Notes: generated from the sequence alone by a model not told the origin. 64,000 nt of DNA from Coxiella endosymbiont of Amblyomma nuttalli (GCF_018107685.1 NZ_CP064834.1:682001-746000); one strand, 5' to 3'; counted from the stretch's first letter, positions 9,407 to 21,888 are shown. Translations and numbers: made by a program.

Positions 9407-10060
9407 ATGATGAACGACGTTATCATTCGACAATTCGACAATTTAATCCCTTACCAACCCTTATGGGAAGCTATGCAAAAATTCACTACTTCTAGACAAT
9501 CCAGTACTGTTGATGAAATTTGGCTACTTGAGCATTTACCTGTTTTTACACAAGGACTTGCTGGCAAGTCTGAGCATATACTACATCCTCATAAAATTCC
9601 CCTGATCCAGACTGATCGCGGCGGTCAGATTACCTATCACGGACCTGGTCAGCTCATAGCTTATTTATTGTGTGATCTTAATCGACTAGGTTTGAACACA
9701 CGCACGTTTGTTCGAACAATTGAAAACATTATTATTGAATATTTGCAACGGTGGGGAATTTCAGCTAAAGGAAAGGAGGAAGCACCAGGAGTTTATATAG
9801 AGGAAGCAAAGATTTGCTCTATTGGTCTTCGTGTGCGTAAAGGATTAAGCTATCATGGATTGGCATTTAATATTGCAATGGATCTGACACCATTTTCCTA
9901 TATTAATCCCTGTGGCTTTAAAGGATTAACAATGACGCAATTAGGTGATTTTATAAGGACGATTAGTGTACCTACCGTTAAACAGACCATCATTTCTCCT
10001 ATCTTAAGAAATTTCGGTTATAATCACCCTATCATAAAAACGGAGTCTTTCGATGATTAG
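9407..10060 (+). CDS. lipB: Octanoyl-[ACP]:protein N-octanoyltransferase
   Basis: LipB moves octanoyl groups from acyl carrier protein to the lipoyl domains of 2-oxoacid dehydrogenases and the glycine cleavage H protein. The 217-residue product has [20 protein letters not shown] (residues 71-90), the catalytic Lys135 in [15 protein letters not shown], and the catalytic Cys169 in INPCGFKG. Two adjacent ATG codons (9407, 9410) could start it. Its last 8 bases overlap lipA, so translation is probably coupled. Confidence 0.95.
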   Translation: MMNDVIIRQFDNLIPYQPLWEAMQKFTTSRQSSTVDEIWLLEHLPVFTQGLAGKSEHILHPHKIPLIQTDRGGQITYHGPGQLIAYLLCDLNRLGLNTRTFVRTIENIIIEYLQRWGISAKGKEEAPGVYIEEAKICSIGLRVRKGLSYHGLAFNIAMDLTPFSYINPCGFKGLTMTQLGDFIRTISVPTVKQTIISPILRNFGYNHPIIKTESFDD

Positions 10061-11012
10061 TAAAGAACAATCCTATGATCCCACAAAAAAGGCTTTTGGC
10101 AAAGAAAAACTTTCTCGTATCCCTATTAAAATTGAAATGATCGATAAACATCTTCAAAAACCGGATTGGATCCGTATTCGGTTATCGATTGACAACAAGG
10201 TTAGTCAATTAAAAAAACTATTGCGGAAAAATCAGTTAGTAACCATTTGTGAAGAAGCATCTTGCCCTAATTTAAATGAATGCTTTGGACACGGTACTGC
10301 AACTTTTATGATCATGGGTGATAGATGTACTCGACGTTGCAGTTTTTGTAATGTGAGTCATGGTCGTCCCCTCCCTCTAGATCCCGAAGAACCGATCAAT
10401 CTCGCGCAGACTGTTAACATTATGGCATTACAGTATGTCGTCATTACATCGGTAGATCGAGATGATTTACGAGATGGTGGTGCTCTACATTATACTCAAT
10501 GTATTAATGCTATACGCCAAAAAAACCCTGACACGAAAATTGAAATATTAGTGCCTGATTTTCGCGGACGCATGGAAAAAGCGTTGGATACACTCGCTAC
10601 AGCTCTACCGGATGTTTTCAATCATAACATTGAAACTGTCCCACGTCTATATCAACAAGCGCGCCCAGGAGCAGACTATCAATGGTCGCTTACTTTGCTC
10701 CAAGCGTTTAAAAAACGCTTCCCTAAAATTCCAATAAAATCTGGCATGATGTTGGGATTAGGTGAAACTCGTGAGGAAATAGAAGCGGTTATGTATGATC
10801 TTCGATGGCATACAGTCGATATGCTGACACTCGGACAATATTTACAACCTACTCGTTACCATATGTCGGTAGATCGTTATGTGACCCCTCAAGAATTTAA
10901 AGAACTAGGTGAACTGGCGAAAACATTAGGATTTAGTAGCGTCGCCAGTGGTCCTTTTGTACGTTCTTCCTATCACGCAGATTTACAAGCACAAGGAAAA
11001 ATAGTTTCATAG
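10053..11012 (+). CDS. lipA: Lipoyl synthase (radical SAM)
   Basis: LipA inserts two sulfurs into protein-bound octanoate to make lipoyl cofactor. The 319-residue product shows both iron-sulfur sets: Cys66, Cys71 and Cys77 ([12 protein letters not shown]) for the auxiliary cluster, and Cys92, Cys96 and Cys99 (CTRRCSFC) for the radical SAM cluster. The family C-terminus with RSSYHADLQ follows. The ATG at 10053 overlaps lipB by 8 bases, with CGGAG at 10041-10045 as a likely ribosome binding site. With lipB it forms a complete lipoate synthesis unit. Confidence 0.96.
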   Translation: MISKEQSYDPTKKAFGKEKLSRIPIKIEMIDKHLQKPDWIRIRLSIDNKVSQLKKLLRKNQLVTICEEASCPNLNECFGHGTATFMIMGDRCTRRCSFCNVSHGRPLPLDPEEPINLAQTVNIMALQYVVITSVDRDDLRDGGALHYTQCINAIRQKNPDTKIEILVPDFRGRMEKALDTLATALPDVFNHNIETVPRLYQQARPGADYQWSLTLLQAFKKRFPKIPIKSGMMLGLGETREEIEAVMYDLRWHTVDMLTLGQYLQPTRYHMSVDRYVTPQEFKELGELAKTLGFSSVASGPFVRSSYHADLQAQGKIVS

Positions 11013-11069
11013 AGGCACTCTCCGTGAGAATAAGAATAACTAATGGGTAGTTGAATCGTATATAGCCCA

Positions 11070-12674
11070 ATGATGGAAAATTACTTAACGATCATAAGTT
11101 ATTATTTACAAGCACATACCTATATGAACATGATATTTTCCTTTGTTGTTGCCTTTGCAGAATCACTACCTCTCGTCGGCACTATCATTCCTAGCTCCAT
11201 CACAATGTCTATTATGGGTATTTTGATTGGACGAGGCATAATTACCTTGGATGCTACTATTTTTTGGGCTGCTTTGGGTGCATTAATAGGCGATACTATC
11301 GGATTTTTTATTGGAAAATATTACAATGAATATTTACGTACTATTTGGCCTTTTAAAAAATATCCTCGATGGCTTGCGCTCGGTGAAGATTTTTTCAGAA
11401 AACATGGTGGTAAAAGTATTTTAGTTGGGCGTTTTGTGGGACCAGTACGAAGCTCTGTGCCTTTAATCGCTGGATTATTAAAAATGACTTGGTTTCGTTT
11501 TTTCGTTGCGGCAATTCCTTCTGTAATTCTTTGGGCAATCGCCTATTTATTACCCGGTGTTTTAATTGGCAGCGTTTCTCTTAAATTACCACAGGGTGTC
11601 ACAACGAAATTTATATTGATTGGTTTCGGAATTATCATCTTACTTTGGCTTTTATTTTTTGTCATTCAACGATGCCTCTCTTTTCTAGCAACAGTGATCA
11701 ATGGTTGGATCAATCGTCTATGGGTTTCCTTTTATCATCACCATTCTTCTCATTTTTTATTGCGTCTAATCAGCAATCGTCATATTCTCATAGATCATCA
11801 TCAATTAACAATGGTGTTATTAGCACTATTGTCATTTATTGCGTTCTTAATATTATTAATTGTCACAATCATATTTGGTCCGCATACTAGCTTCAATGAA
11901 CCGTTATTTCATTTTTTACAAAGCTTGAGATTGCCAAAAATTGATAGATTTTTCATAGTAATAACCATGTTTGGTGACAAAATAGTTATAATAAGCACCA
12001 GTTTGTTATCGATTATCGTCTTAACAGTTAAAAAACAATGGCGGTCTGCTTCTCATTTACTAGTAATTACCTTATTGACTGGTCTGATCTTCTATTTCTT
12101 AAAAATGTTCGTCTACTCTCCTCGCCCTATAGAATTTCTAATTATTGATCGATCCTCTTCATTTCCTAGCGGTCATATGGGTTTTAGTGTCACCATTTTA
12201 GGTTTTATCGCATTCTTAGTCGCACAAACATTATCTAAAAAATGGCGATGGGTCCCTTATACATTAATAAGCGTTTTGATTATGTTAATTGGATATTCTC
12301 GTTTATATTTAGGTGCTCACTGGCTGGAAGACGTATTAGCGAGTCTTTTTATTGGATTAACCTTGTTGTTACTCGTTATTATTTCTTATCGACGATATCC
12401 TTTTGAGTCTTTTGGTAACCTCAAATGGCTTTTCTATTTGATCATCGTCATCGCGATGCCATGGATGAGTTTCACGAGAGCAAAATTTTATACGGCTTTA
12501 CATCAATATTCTTCCCTCTGGCTAACGCGACAGGTAAGCATCACTCAACGGTGGAAACATCCAATGCACTATATGCTCATTTATCGGATGAATCGTTTTG
12601 AACATTTTGTGCAACCCTTTAACATAATACAGTGGGCTACTAGATTAAGCAGTATCAAGCATGCTCTCAAATAG
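11070..12674 (+). CDS. DedA/SNARE-associated and PAP2 phosphatase fusion membrane protein, C-terminally truncated
   Basis: The 534-residue product has two parts. The N-terminal ~200 residues are a DedA domain with AESLPLVGTIIPSS and the FVGPVRSSVPLIAG signature. The C-terminal half is a membrane PAP2 phosphatase domain with KMFVYSPRP, SSSFPSGHMGF and GYSRLYLGAHWLED, the three acid-phosphatase motifs. Such fusions usually end in an LssY-like domain. Here the last residues (FNIIQWATRLSSIKHALK) match the beginning of that domain and then hit TAG. Remnants of the rest follow. Likely substrates are undecaprenyl or phosphatidyl(glycero)phosphates; this is family inference. It starts 57 bp after lipA, so co-transcription is possible. 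Confidence 0.85.
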   Translation: MMENYLTIISYYLQAHTYMNMIFSFVVAFAESLPLVGTIIPSSITMSIMGILIGRGIITLDATIFWAALGALIGDTIGFFIGKYYNEYLRTIWPFKKYPRWLALGEDFFRKHGGKSILVGRFVGPVRSSVPLIAGLLKMTWFRFFVAAIPSVILWAIAYLLPGVLIGSVSLKLPQGVTTKFILIGFGIIILLWLLFFVIQRCLSFLATVINGWINRLWVSFYHHHSSHFLLRLISNRHILIDHHQLTMVLLALLSFIAFLILLIVTIIFGPHTSFNEPLFHFLQSLRLPKIDRFFIVITMFGDKIVIISTSLLSIIVLTVKKQWRSASHLLVITLLTGLIFYFLKMFVYSPRPIEFLIIDRSSSFPSGHMGFSVTILGFIAFLVAQTLSKKWRWVPYTLISVLIMLIGYSRLYLGAHWLEDVLASLFIGLTLLLLVIISYRRYPFESFGNLKWLFYLIIVIAMPWMSFTRAKFYTALHQYSSLWLTRQVSITQRWKHPMHYMLIYRMNRFEHFVQPFNIIQWATRLSSIKHALK

Positions 12675-13036
12675 TATGGATAGAGAAATTCATTCACAAT
12701 AGATAAAGAGTATCTTCAGCCGTTTTGTAAGAAGCTATAAAGCGGGAGCATCGTTTCTCGTTACTTCCATAGCTTTACGCGACCAACCACTGATACTATT
12801 TATGATAAAACATCTACCTAAGGTAACTACCATGATTGCACCGAACTTATGGAAATCAAGTGCTGTTTTTAATGATAGTATTTTCCGCTTTGGGTAGGTT
12901 CGATTCATTATTATATTACTCTAAAACGCCTAATTTTCCTTCTCGTCAGGCTATCAGAAAATTACATTGGTCAATGGACGTAAACACCAAATCAGATTAT
13001 CCCTACACTTTCATGTGCCACATCGCTACTGAATAA
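12675..13036 (+). pseudogene. Decayed C-terminal LssY-like domain of the DedA-PAP2 gene
   Basis: Directly after the stop of the DedA-PAP2 gene, coding sense continues in changing frames. One frame reads SIALRDQPLILFMIKHLPK and then IAPNLWKSSAVFND before a TAG. Another resumes with LGRFDSLLYYSKTPNFP and KLHWSMDVNTKSDYPY up to TGA 13034-13036. This resembles the family pattern of a leucine-rich segment, an LRLW-x-S motif and a WVG-type segment. At least two frameshifts plus the TAG would be needed to restore it. The match is from memory of the family, so it is moderately sure. Confidence 0.5.
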
Positions 13037-14912
13037 ACAAAGAATTTTTATCATAAACAGAGATTCGTTTCTATACTTTCTAAAGAAGTGGTTATGTCCT
13101 CTGTTAAGGAAACCCAATGATACCAGTAGTGCGAATAGTTCTGATATGATAATTACCGAATTAGAAATTATTAAATTTGTCTGATGAAAATGTGTAGGGT
13201 TTGTTGAACAAAAGTCATCAGTGCAAATTATTTTTATTCATTAGAGCAAATAACAGTTGGTATTTTTAAAAGCATGACGTCTAATAAAATAAACAATTTT
13301 AGATGATGTTTTTTATGTGTCCATTTTATTTCCGATTTCACATCATACTATAGTATATAAAACCCACTCAACTAAAGGCACAATAAATCGAGTAGTTAAC
13401 TTAATGATTCTTTTAATACTATTTTCCTACTACATCTTCAGATCGATAAATATTTTCAATTTCAAGGAGATTTAATGAATCATAAATATCGATAGAGCTA
13501 GAGCTGGTTGTTTTATGAAAAAAATATAGTGCTAAAATTAGTTCCATTTTAATTTCGTTTTTACTTTTTATTTCTAAAAGTTTACTGATGAATTACTGAA
13601 TGCCAAGTTCCATATTTATAACTAATTTTTACTACTATTTAATAAAAATTAATAAAAATAATAATCCATGAAGAGGTTCCATCGCTTGTTCTGGTAAGTA
13701 AGATTTCTCTTGAATTAATTAGGAATAATTATGGTTGGTTTAGCTATAGAAACAATTCCGTCGTCATAATCAGGAATCACTTCAATAATATAATAACGGC
13801 TAAAATTACCTAATCTTGTTTTACCAGAAAAACATGACTGATCTATACACAATTTTTCTTTATATCCAAATCTAAAATAAAGTGGTAATAGATAATAATC
13901 ATTCCTATATATTGATCCTACTGTTAAGTCAATATTTATATGTGAAATTATTTAAATTCTTTGACATTTCAGTCAGATTTTGTTTTTAGCAAGTGATAGG
14001 AGTACTTTTACCGGATGTCGATTTTATCAATCACTACTAAGATAAAATACACTGAAAAAATATGATGAACTTCTTACGTTCGTATATTTTCCCGCCAATA
14101 CACTTATAATCGATCTTCATTGACGTTCACCATATTCGATGCCATATTTCAATGAACCGAAGTACGAATCAGCAAAACGTCACCTTGGCTTGTTGAGTCT
14201 AAAAAAATGCATTATACATTAATAAAACTACTACACAAATTTATCCGCTATAACATTCTGTCACTATCGGATGTCCAACGATTTGATTTCTACTTAGTCA
14301 TCTTTTTTCTTCATCCAATAGTACCTGCTCTTGTTATTTTAATAAATAAAATTTATGTTCGCTATTTACATATCGTAGTTAATTGTTTTGTTACGCTTTA
14401 CGAATTTCTTTCACGTCCGCTGTAAAGGGTTGAAAAGTAATTTTACATAACAAACAGCAGATACCTTGAGTAGTTTTTACTAGAACCATACTTTTTCTGT
14501 TAGCTAATTTTAAAAATTCAACGAAGCCAGTTAAAATACCGATCTTTTTCCTTATTTGAATCTAATTGGCATGTCACAGCATCTCTATAAAGAGAAAAAA
14601 AGAAAAACGTCTTTGAATCTAGACGCATATTCTCCTCCTCCATTAACGGTTGCTGTGTCGCTTGCACTACTTGCACTACTATTGATATGTCATAAATCTA
14701 AAAACAACATTTTTCCATTCGTAAAAATGACTACTAAGTAGGTGAATTACTTTCCTATCGCATCAACCAGAACGAATAATCATAACTCAACCTCTTGCTT
14801 TACAAGCTGTTTTAATTGCAGGGCGTGACATCTAAACTTGTAGCAGTAGCGCTCGAAAAAGAAATCACAAACAAATATGGTGAAGTTGATTGCACATTTT
14901 GAATTCATTTTC
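13037..14912. other. Long gene-free region before ftsK, with faint gene remnants
   Basis: AT-rich and mostly empty. Two stretches look protein-like on the minus strand. One is an uninterrupted frame without a start (13715-13951), listed separately. The other lies just after ftsK at about 14750-14895. There, a hydrophobic leader reading LFVISFSSATATSLDVTP is followed in another frame by LQLKQLVKQ. That could be the start of lolA, which follows ftsK in many gammaproteobacteria, but the match is weak. Confidence 0.45.
13715..13951 (-). pseudogene. Open 78-codon remnant of an unknown protein
   Basis: On the minus strand 78 codons run without a stop, from after a TAA to the TAA at 13715-13717, and no start codon of normal type begins it. 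The translation has folded-protein composition, for example YYLLPLYFRFGYKEKLC, CFSGKTRLGNFSRYYIIEV and IPDYDDGIVSIAKP. It contains two cysteines spaced like a small disulfide loop. I do not recognise the family. It is either the 3' end of a decayed gene or a chance frame in AT-rich DNA. Confidence 0.3.
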
Positions 14913-17252
14913 TTATTGCTGTGATGGCATAAGTACTTCACGAGTTCCATTGTTCCCCATAGCACTAACCACACCAGCCGCTTCCATAGCTTCAACAATC
15001 CGTGCCGCTCGATTATATCCAATCTTAAATCGACGTTGAATACTTGAAATTGAAACTCGACGCGTACGCACGACCACTTCTACCGATTGATCATATAAAG
15101 GATCTTTTGTTCCTTTCTCATCTAGACGATCACCCAATGTTGCCCTCGCAAACCCACTTAAATCTCGGGTGCTCATTTGATCTAAAATTCCTTCAACATA
15201 ATTTGGCTCACTGAAACTTTTTAGATATTCAGTGACACGGTGAACCTCTTCGTCATGCACATAAGGCCCATGCACTCGAACCGGTGCTCCCATACCTGGT
15301 GCTAAATACAATGAATCCCCTTGTCCCAATAATTGTTCAGCCCCTTGTTGATCTAAAATCGTGCGAGAATCTATTTTAGAAGAAACCTGGAAAGCAATGC
15401 GAGTCGGAATATTAGCTTTAATAAGTCCTGTAATTATATCCACCGATGGGCGTTGTGTAGCAAAAATTAGATGAATTCCAGCCGCCCGTGCCTTTTGCGC
15501 CAACCGCACAATTAATGTTTCCACCTTTTTACCAACCACTACTATCATATCCGCAAATTCATCTGCAATGATAACAATCTGTGGTAGTTCTTCCAGCAAT
15601 TCAGGAATTTCTTCTTTTCCTTTTTGCAAAGGGTTCAGTAACGGTGTACCTCCTTTACTAGCTGCTTTCACTTTAATATTGTATCCTAAAATATGACGAA
15701 CTCCCAATGAAGCCATAAGATGGTAGCGCCGTTCCATCTCCATCACACACCATCGTAACGCTGAAGCGGCATTTCTCATGTCAGTAACTACTGGTGTCAG
15801 TAAATGTGGAATTCCTTCGTAAACGGAAAGCTCTAACATTTTGGGATCAATTAAGATAAGACGCAATTGTTTGGGTGTCGCCTTATACAATAAACTCAAT
15901 AATATAGCATTTAAACTTACTGATTTACCTGAACCAGTTGTTCCTGCTGCCAATAAATGAGGCATTTTTGCTAAATCAACAATAACGGGATGTCCACCAA
16001 TATCCTTGCCTAAAGCAAGCGTTAGACTGGAACACGCATTTTGATATTGCTTGGTAGCCAGTACTTCATAAATTGTAACAACTTTCCGATGCTTATTCGG
16101 TAATTCCAAACCAATCACGGATTTACCAGGAATGACCTCAACAACACGGACACTAAGCACAGATAATGAACGCGCTAAATCTTTTGCTAGATTCGTTACC
16201 CGACTAACTTTTGTTCCTGCTGCCAGTTGTAACTCAAAACGAGTAACTACCGGTCCAGGATGAACTGCAACTACTTTGGCTTGAATATTAAAATCTGCTA
16301 ACTGCAATTCCACGTCTTTTGATTTTTGTTGTAGTTCTTCTTTAGAATAATTCAAAATATGATCATGTAGTGGTTTGTGCAGTAAAGAAAGTCTGGGTAG
16401 CACTGCTGAACTTTTAAACCGAGGAGATCTAAATTCGCTGTCCATAACTTCAAGTTTTGGTGGTTCTGTAATGTTAGGTTTTATGACGTTAATGGCTGGA
16501 TCTGAAAGAAAATCTGGTTTAATTTTTTTCATTTCCCGGACTGTTACTATTTTATTAAAATTATCCACTGGCAACAAACATTGGAATACATTCCCCCATG
16601 CAATTTCACGTAGTTGCATCACACACCATTTAATTAATTTTATAACAACACTACTTAGAGATTTTAAAATCTGGAACCAAGAAAGCCCAGAAAATAATGT
16701 GAAACCAATCAATATAACAGTAATTAAAATCAATGTAGTTCCCACAGAACCAAAGATAGGAAGTAACATATGTGCAATCACGGTTCCAACAATACCTCCG
16801 GCATTAAAAGGTAAATGTGGTAAAAATTTTGGCAAATGAAGAGTAGTTAAAACAGAACTCGACAATAATACCAACAAAAAACCTACGAAACTCAAGCTTA
16901 CCAAAGAAAATTTAATAATAGAATTTTGGTTTTCCTCATGACACTTACGAAAGTAAATCCACGCAGTAAATGAAATTATAAAGGGAAATGTATACGCTAA
17001 ATAACCTACTGTATATAGGGTAATGCTAGATACCCACGCACCAGCACGCCCTCCTGCATTGGTCACCGTTTTAACAACAACACTATCGGGCCAGATAGAA
17101 TCTGATTTGTGATAACTTAATAAAGCAATCAAGAGAAAAGTGGAAAATGCGACCGCCAGAATAAGACACCCTTCTCGTAGACGATAACGTAGCTGAATAT
17201 ATGTAACTCCTTTTGTTTCATTTACCGATTTTTTTCTTTTACATTGTTTCAA
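14913..17252 (-). CDS. ftsK: DNA translocase FtsK
   Basis: FtsK couples cell division to chromosome dimer resolution, pumping DNA at the septum and activating XerCD at dif. The 779-residue product has an N-terminal membrane region of about four helices (residues 25-190), a short linker, and the motor domain. The motor has Walker A GTTGSGKS (around residue 440) and a Walker B-like [11 protein letters not shown]. The C-terminal winged-helix gamma domain ([21 protein letters not shown]) reads the KOPS sequences. The linker is short compared with E. coli FtsK but similar to many compact homologues. It is divergent from trxB, 115 bp away, a conserved arrangement. Confidence 0.95.
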   Translation of the reverse strand: MKQCKRKKSVNETKGVTYIQLRYRLREGCLILAVAFSTFLLIALLSYHKSDSIWPDSVVVKTVTNAGGRAGAWVSSITLYTVGYLAYTFPFIISFTAWIYFRKCHEENQNSIIKFSLVSLSFVGFLLVLLSSSVLTTLHLPKFLPHLPFNAGGIVGTVIAHMLLPIFGSVGTTLILITVILIGFTLFSGLSWFQILKSLSSVVIKLIKWCVMQLREIAWGNVFQCLLPVDNFNKIVTVREMKKIKPDFLSDPAINVIKPNITEPPKLEVMDSEFRSPRFKSSAVLPRLSLLHKPLHDHILNYSKEELQQKSKDVELQLADFNIQAKVVAVHPGPVVTRFELQLAAGTKVSRVTNLAKDLARSLSVLSVRVVEVIPGKSVIGLELPNKHRKVVTIYEVLATKQYQNACSSLTLALGKDIGGHPVIVDLAKMPHLLAAGTTGSGKSVSLNAILLSLLYKATPKQLRLILIDPKMLELSVYEGIPHLLTPVVTDMRNAASALRWCVMEMERRYHLMASLGVRHILGYNIKVKAASKGGTPLLNPLQKGKEEIPELLEELPQIVIIADEFADMIVVVGKKVETLIVRLAQKARAAGIHLIFATQRPSVDIITGLIKANIPTRIAFQVSSKIDSRTILDQQGAEQLLGQGDSLYLAPGMGAPVRVHGPYVHDEEVHRVTEYLKSFSEPNYVEGILDQMSTRDLSGFARATLGDRLDEKGTKDPLYDQSVEVVVRTRRVSISSIQRRFKIGYNRAARIVEAMEAAGVVSAMGNNGTREVLMPSQQ

Positions 17253-17340
17253 TTATTCTTCCTCCTACTCTTAAGATTTGCAATATAAGATTTGCAACAG
17301 TAGCACTACTTAGTGAGTTTAGTTAATATTATACGTTTGA

Positions 17341-18330
<990 letters not shown>

Positions 18331-19040
18331 GCAAGTGAGTCGCGCCGCGCTTCTATGTCCTACAATCTATACCCTACAGTCAGCGATATGCCTTTATTCA
18401 ATGTGTTAAAATTAAAATCCTACATCTTGTTAATCATGACTGACTCTTCAAAAGCAGCATCTAACCACGCGCATTTTTATAAATTGAAATTACTTACTTA
18501 GATTTAAAATCTCTCATTTCCATCATTTTATGATGGTTCTGAATGTATTTTGCCAATGTTCTTCTTAAATCTAATATCACGATATTATGTTAACCTCGTG
18601 AAAATCATATCTCAGTGATCCAAGACGTCTATATATCATATCTTAGCTGATTAGTTTTTCTAAATTGTATTCCAGAGAGAGATGAGAAGGTACGTCCCAC
18701 GCTTATTCGCGACACCTAAATAGCTATTATGTTACTGCTCAAAAGTCGCTTAAATTCCTTATAAAAATAGCGGAACCAACATGCTGCATACTATTTTCTA
18801 TGCACTACTCTATAAATAAACATTCCATGTTATTTCAAGCATCTTAACTATTTTTTATTCATTGTGATATCCCTGAGTTTCACACACTCCTCTTCTGTAT
18901 CCGCATCATCCATACTAATATTTTAATTAAAATGTTAATATTAACATTTTTATGTCAATATTTTTGAAAAATCATCAGAATCCATTGATTGTAAGAAATA
19001 TTTCAGGCATTATGACGTCTCATAACTTTTATTAAAACTT
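18331..19040. other. Gene-free gap between trxB and infA
   Basis: This is where aat and ate (leucyl/phenylalanyl and related aminoacyl-protein transferases) lie in relatives. I could not identify a remnant of either. The only structure noted is a perfect 22-bp AT palindrome at 18928-18949, about 90 bp before infA. Confidence 0.5.
18928..18949. repeat. Perfect 22-bp AT-rich palindrome upstream of infA
   Basis: The bases AAAATGTTAA and TTAACATTTT flank a central TA and read the same on both strands. It lies 91 bp before the infA start and is followed by a T-run. It could be an operator, a weak stem or chance in AT-rich DNA; nothing else in the sequence decides. Confidence 0.5.
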
Positions 19041-19283
19041 ATGCCAAAAGAAGAATCTATCGAAATGCAAGGAGTTGTGATCGATTCACTACCTAACACA
19101 ACCTTTCGGGTTAGGCTTGAAAATGGCCATGTTGTGACTGCCCATATTTCTGGGCGAATGCGTAAGCATTATATTCGCATCTTAATAGGTGATGCAGTGA
19201 CAGTCGAACTAACGCCTTATGACTTGACTCGAGGTCGAATCGTGTATCGCGAAGCTGGTTGGAAAAAATCATTTGAAGAATAA
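19041..19283 (+). CDS. infA: Translation initiation factor IF-1
   Basis: IF-1 binds the ribosomal A site during initiation. The 80-residue product begins [20 protein letters not shown], has the single OB fold with [20 protein letters not shown], and continues to [17 protein letters not shown]. The family is usually 72 residues; here the C-terminus has about eight extra residues (AGWKKSFEE). It stands alone, since clpA, clpS and other usual neighbours are missing. Confidence 0.95.
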   Translation: MPKEESIEMQGVVIDSLPNTTFRVRLENGHVVTAHISGRMRKHYIRILIGDAVTVELTPYDLTRGRIVYREAGWKKSFEE

Positions 19284-19419
19284 TCACTCTAGCAGCTCTA
19301 AAAGTGTTTTTATTACATTAAATGTATCGCTCTTTAGTAATGAGAATAACAGTCAACTCTAAACAGATGTTATCGTGTGGAGATTAATGACATAAGCTTA
19401 ATGCCCACCACGGCGTATT

Positions 19420-20676
19420 TTACGCTTTTTGCATATAACGAATCACTGCTTCTCCAAATTGCGCAGTACTAACTGCCTTAGTTTCATCCATCAAACGAGC
19501 AAAATCATAAGTCACTATCTTATTATTAATAGCGCCTTCAATGCCCTTAATAACAAGGTCGGCGGCTTCTTTCCACTGCATATAACGCAACATCATTTCT
19601 GCCGATAAAATCAACGAACTAGGATTAGCCTTGTTTTGTCCAGCATATTTCGGTGCAGTGCCATGCGTGGCCTCGAAAACCCCAATGGTATCACTTAAAT
19701 TAGCTCCAGGTGCAATACCAACACCACCTACTTCAGCAGCAAGCGCATCAGAAATATAATCACCATTTAAATTCAAAGTAACAATTACGCTATATTCAGC
19801 TGGACGTAATAAAATTTGTTGCAAAAAAGCATCAGCAATAATATCGTTAATAACAATCTCTTTATTGGTTTTTGGATTTTTGAGAACATACCAGGGGCCG
19901 CCATTGATCGGTTTTGCTCCATACTCCTTAATAGCTACCTTATATCCCCATTCTTTAAAAGCTCCCTCTGTAAATTTCATGATATTACCTTTATGGACCA
20001 ACGTGATCGAATCACGGTTATTATCAATGGCATATTGTATAGCGCGACGTACCAGACGAACTGTTCCTTCTTCAGAAATAAGTTTAATACCAATGCCTGC
20101 TGTTTTAGAAAAACGAATTTTTTTCACATCCATTTCCTTTTGAAGAAAAGAAATCAGTTTTTTTGCCCCAGGACTCCCTGCTGGCCACTCAATACCAGTG
20201 TAAATATCCTCCAAATTTTCCCGGAAAACCACCATATTGACTTTTTCAGGCATTTTAATAGGACTAGGTGCACCATGAAAATAACGCACAGGACGAAGAC
20301 ATAAATAGAGATCTAAATCTTGTCGCAGTGCCACATTTAAGGAACGAATACCGCCACCAACAGGAGTGGTCAGTGGTCCTTTTATCGCAATTTGAAACTC
20401 CCTAATGGCTCGTAAGGTTTCGTCAGGTAACCAAAAACCATTTCCATAAATTTTTGTTGCCTTTTCTCCAGCATAAACTTCCATCCACTCAATTTTGAGT
20501 TTTCCTCCATACGCCTTATCCACTGCTGCATCCACAACTTTTTTCATAATTGGAGTAATATCCACTCCAATACCGTCTCCTTCAATAAAAGGAATAATTG
20601 GGTGTTCAGACTTTTTTTCTTTGTTAATTACAATCTTCTCACCTTGTATGGGTATTTTGATATATTTATAGGTCAT
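19420..20676 (-). CDS. icd: Isocitrate dehydrogenase, NADP-dependent
   Basis: Icd converts isocitrate to 2-oxoglutarate in the TCA cycle, making NADPH. The 418-residue product has the family N-terminus ([18 protein letters not shown]), the substrate-binding serine in [18 protein letters not shown], the metal ligands in the [17 protein letters not shown] region, and [19 protein letters not shown]. Length equals that of typical E. coli-type enzymes. It is convergent with infA, 136 bp away. Intact. Confidence 0.95.
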   Translation of the reverse strand: MTYKYIKIPIQGEKIVINKEKKSEHPIIPFIEGDGIGVDITPIMKKVVDAAVDKAYGGKLKIEWMEVYAGEKATKIYGNGFWLPDETLRAIREFQIAIKGPLTTPVGGGIRSLNVALRQDLDLYLCLRPVRYFHGAPSPIKMPEKVNMVVFRENLEDIYTGIEWPAGSPGAKKLISFLQKEMDVKKIRFSKTAGIGIKLISEEGTVRLVRRAIQYAIDNNRDSITLVHKGNIMKFTEGAFKEWGYKVAIKEYGAKPINGGPWYVLKNPKTNKEIVINDIIADAFLQQILLRPAEYSVIVTLNLNGDYISDALAAEVGGVGIAPGANLSDTIGVFEATHGTAPKYAGQNKANPSSLILSAEMMLRYMQWKEAADLVIKGIEGAINNKIVTYDFARLMDETKAVSTAQFGEAVIRYMQKA

Positions 20677-21802
20677 AGACTTATTTCCAGCAGCTAAAGT
20701 TTCAATTCATAATTTTTACTATTCATCTTCGTCATTTGTCGTCAAGCTATCGGTAACAATGGTAAATTTATCGTAAGTAATATCACAAAATTAACATTGC
20801 ACGCCATAGCTAAAAAACGATACCTTTTGTCAACTACTTTACAATAAGCTTTCATAACTAATTCATAGCAACTCGTGGCATAGCAATGCATATTTTAACA
20901 TCAATAAGCTGAGGTCCAGACGAATGAAAATCTACCAATCTACTAGATACAATCATTATCCCGTAATATCTTATCATTGTAGAATCGACAAATTTAAAAA
21001 ATTCTAGGCAAACAAGCAGATCTATTTTCTCATATAAGTTTGGCATACATCAAGCAGCTATTATTTAAGAATGGGCCAAGGCTCAGAACAACGCCATCCT
21101 GCAACAGCTATGATACTCCAAACCTTTTAGATACTTTATTTAGTTGCTGTGCATCCAACATCCAATATTATCTAAACAAATCAGTTAAATACCTTAAGGC
21201 CTTTATGAAAAGTAACATGCCCCCTATACAATACTATAATGTGACGTGCCTATAGAGTAATCTATCCTTCTTTCATTTAATTTAAATGCATATCCTTCTA
21301 AATTTTTGTTTTGGAGTATCATTAAATCAAATAGAAATATGAACTTTATTTCATTTTCTCATTTCATAACCAAACCAATTTAATCTTCTTTGTTATAATA
21401 TATTTATTATTTTTTAGAAATTTATAAAAATAAGTTTCCCATGAAAATAATAATCGCGAATTTTTCAGAAAAATCAATATAATTAATACGTTTCTCCACA
21501 GAGAGTTACCAGTTATTTTTTTACTTTCATCAAATTGCTTTTAATCCAATACCAAAAACTCAAAAGCTTTCTATTGCCATAAATTTCGCTATCAACCAAC
21601 GCAGGAAGAACCCCTACCGTGCAACATTTGCATGTACAAGCGTTCTTATTTTTCCTGTGTGTCTGTGCTATAGCCAAATATACCCATGCCACACACTCCG
21701 TGATAATTTCATCCTCTTTAAAATCTGTTATTCCTAACTATATATACTATAAGGTGTATCACGTGAGGTATATCTAAATAAGTAATTGGTCTACACCTAG
21801 AG
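20677..21802. other. Gene-free gap between icd and the tRNA-Leu gene
   Basis: About 1.1 kb of AT-rich DNA. The short open frames here (up to ~70 codons) have no family resemblance and no convincing ribosome binding site. No RNA gene was recognised before tRNA-Leu. Confidence 0.5.
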
Positions 21803-21888
21803 TGCCCGGAGCCGGATTTGAACCGGCATAGGATTTAATTCCCGGGGGATTTTAAGTCCCCTGCGTCTACCAATTTCGCCACCCAGGC
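21803..21888 (-). tRNA. tRNA-Leu (anticodon TAA)
   Basis: Read on the minus strand, the acceptor arm GCCTGGG pairs with TCCGGGC (one G-U and one T-G pair), with A as discriminator. The anticodon stem GGGGA/TCCCC encloses the loop CTTAAAA, giving anticodon TAA. A long variable arm and a T-loop with GGTTCAAATCC are present, as expected for a type II tRNA of 86 bases. CCA is not encoded. It is third in the pgsA-Gly-Cys-Leu order known from E. coli (glyW-cysT-leuZ). Confidence 0.95.

Noticed and set aside
14207-14425. 72-codon hydrophobic frame before ftsK
   Set aside because: No ribosome binding site and no family resemblance; surrounded by stop-rich DNA.
16375-16839. 154-codon frame antisense to ftsK
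   Set aside because: It lies inside the well-supported ftsK gene on the other strand and has no family features.
19816-20304. 162-codon frame antisense to icd
   Set aside because: It is the complementary reading of conserved icd codons; no start signal and no resemblance to a protein family.
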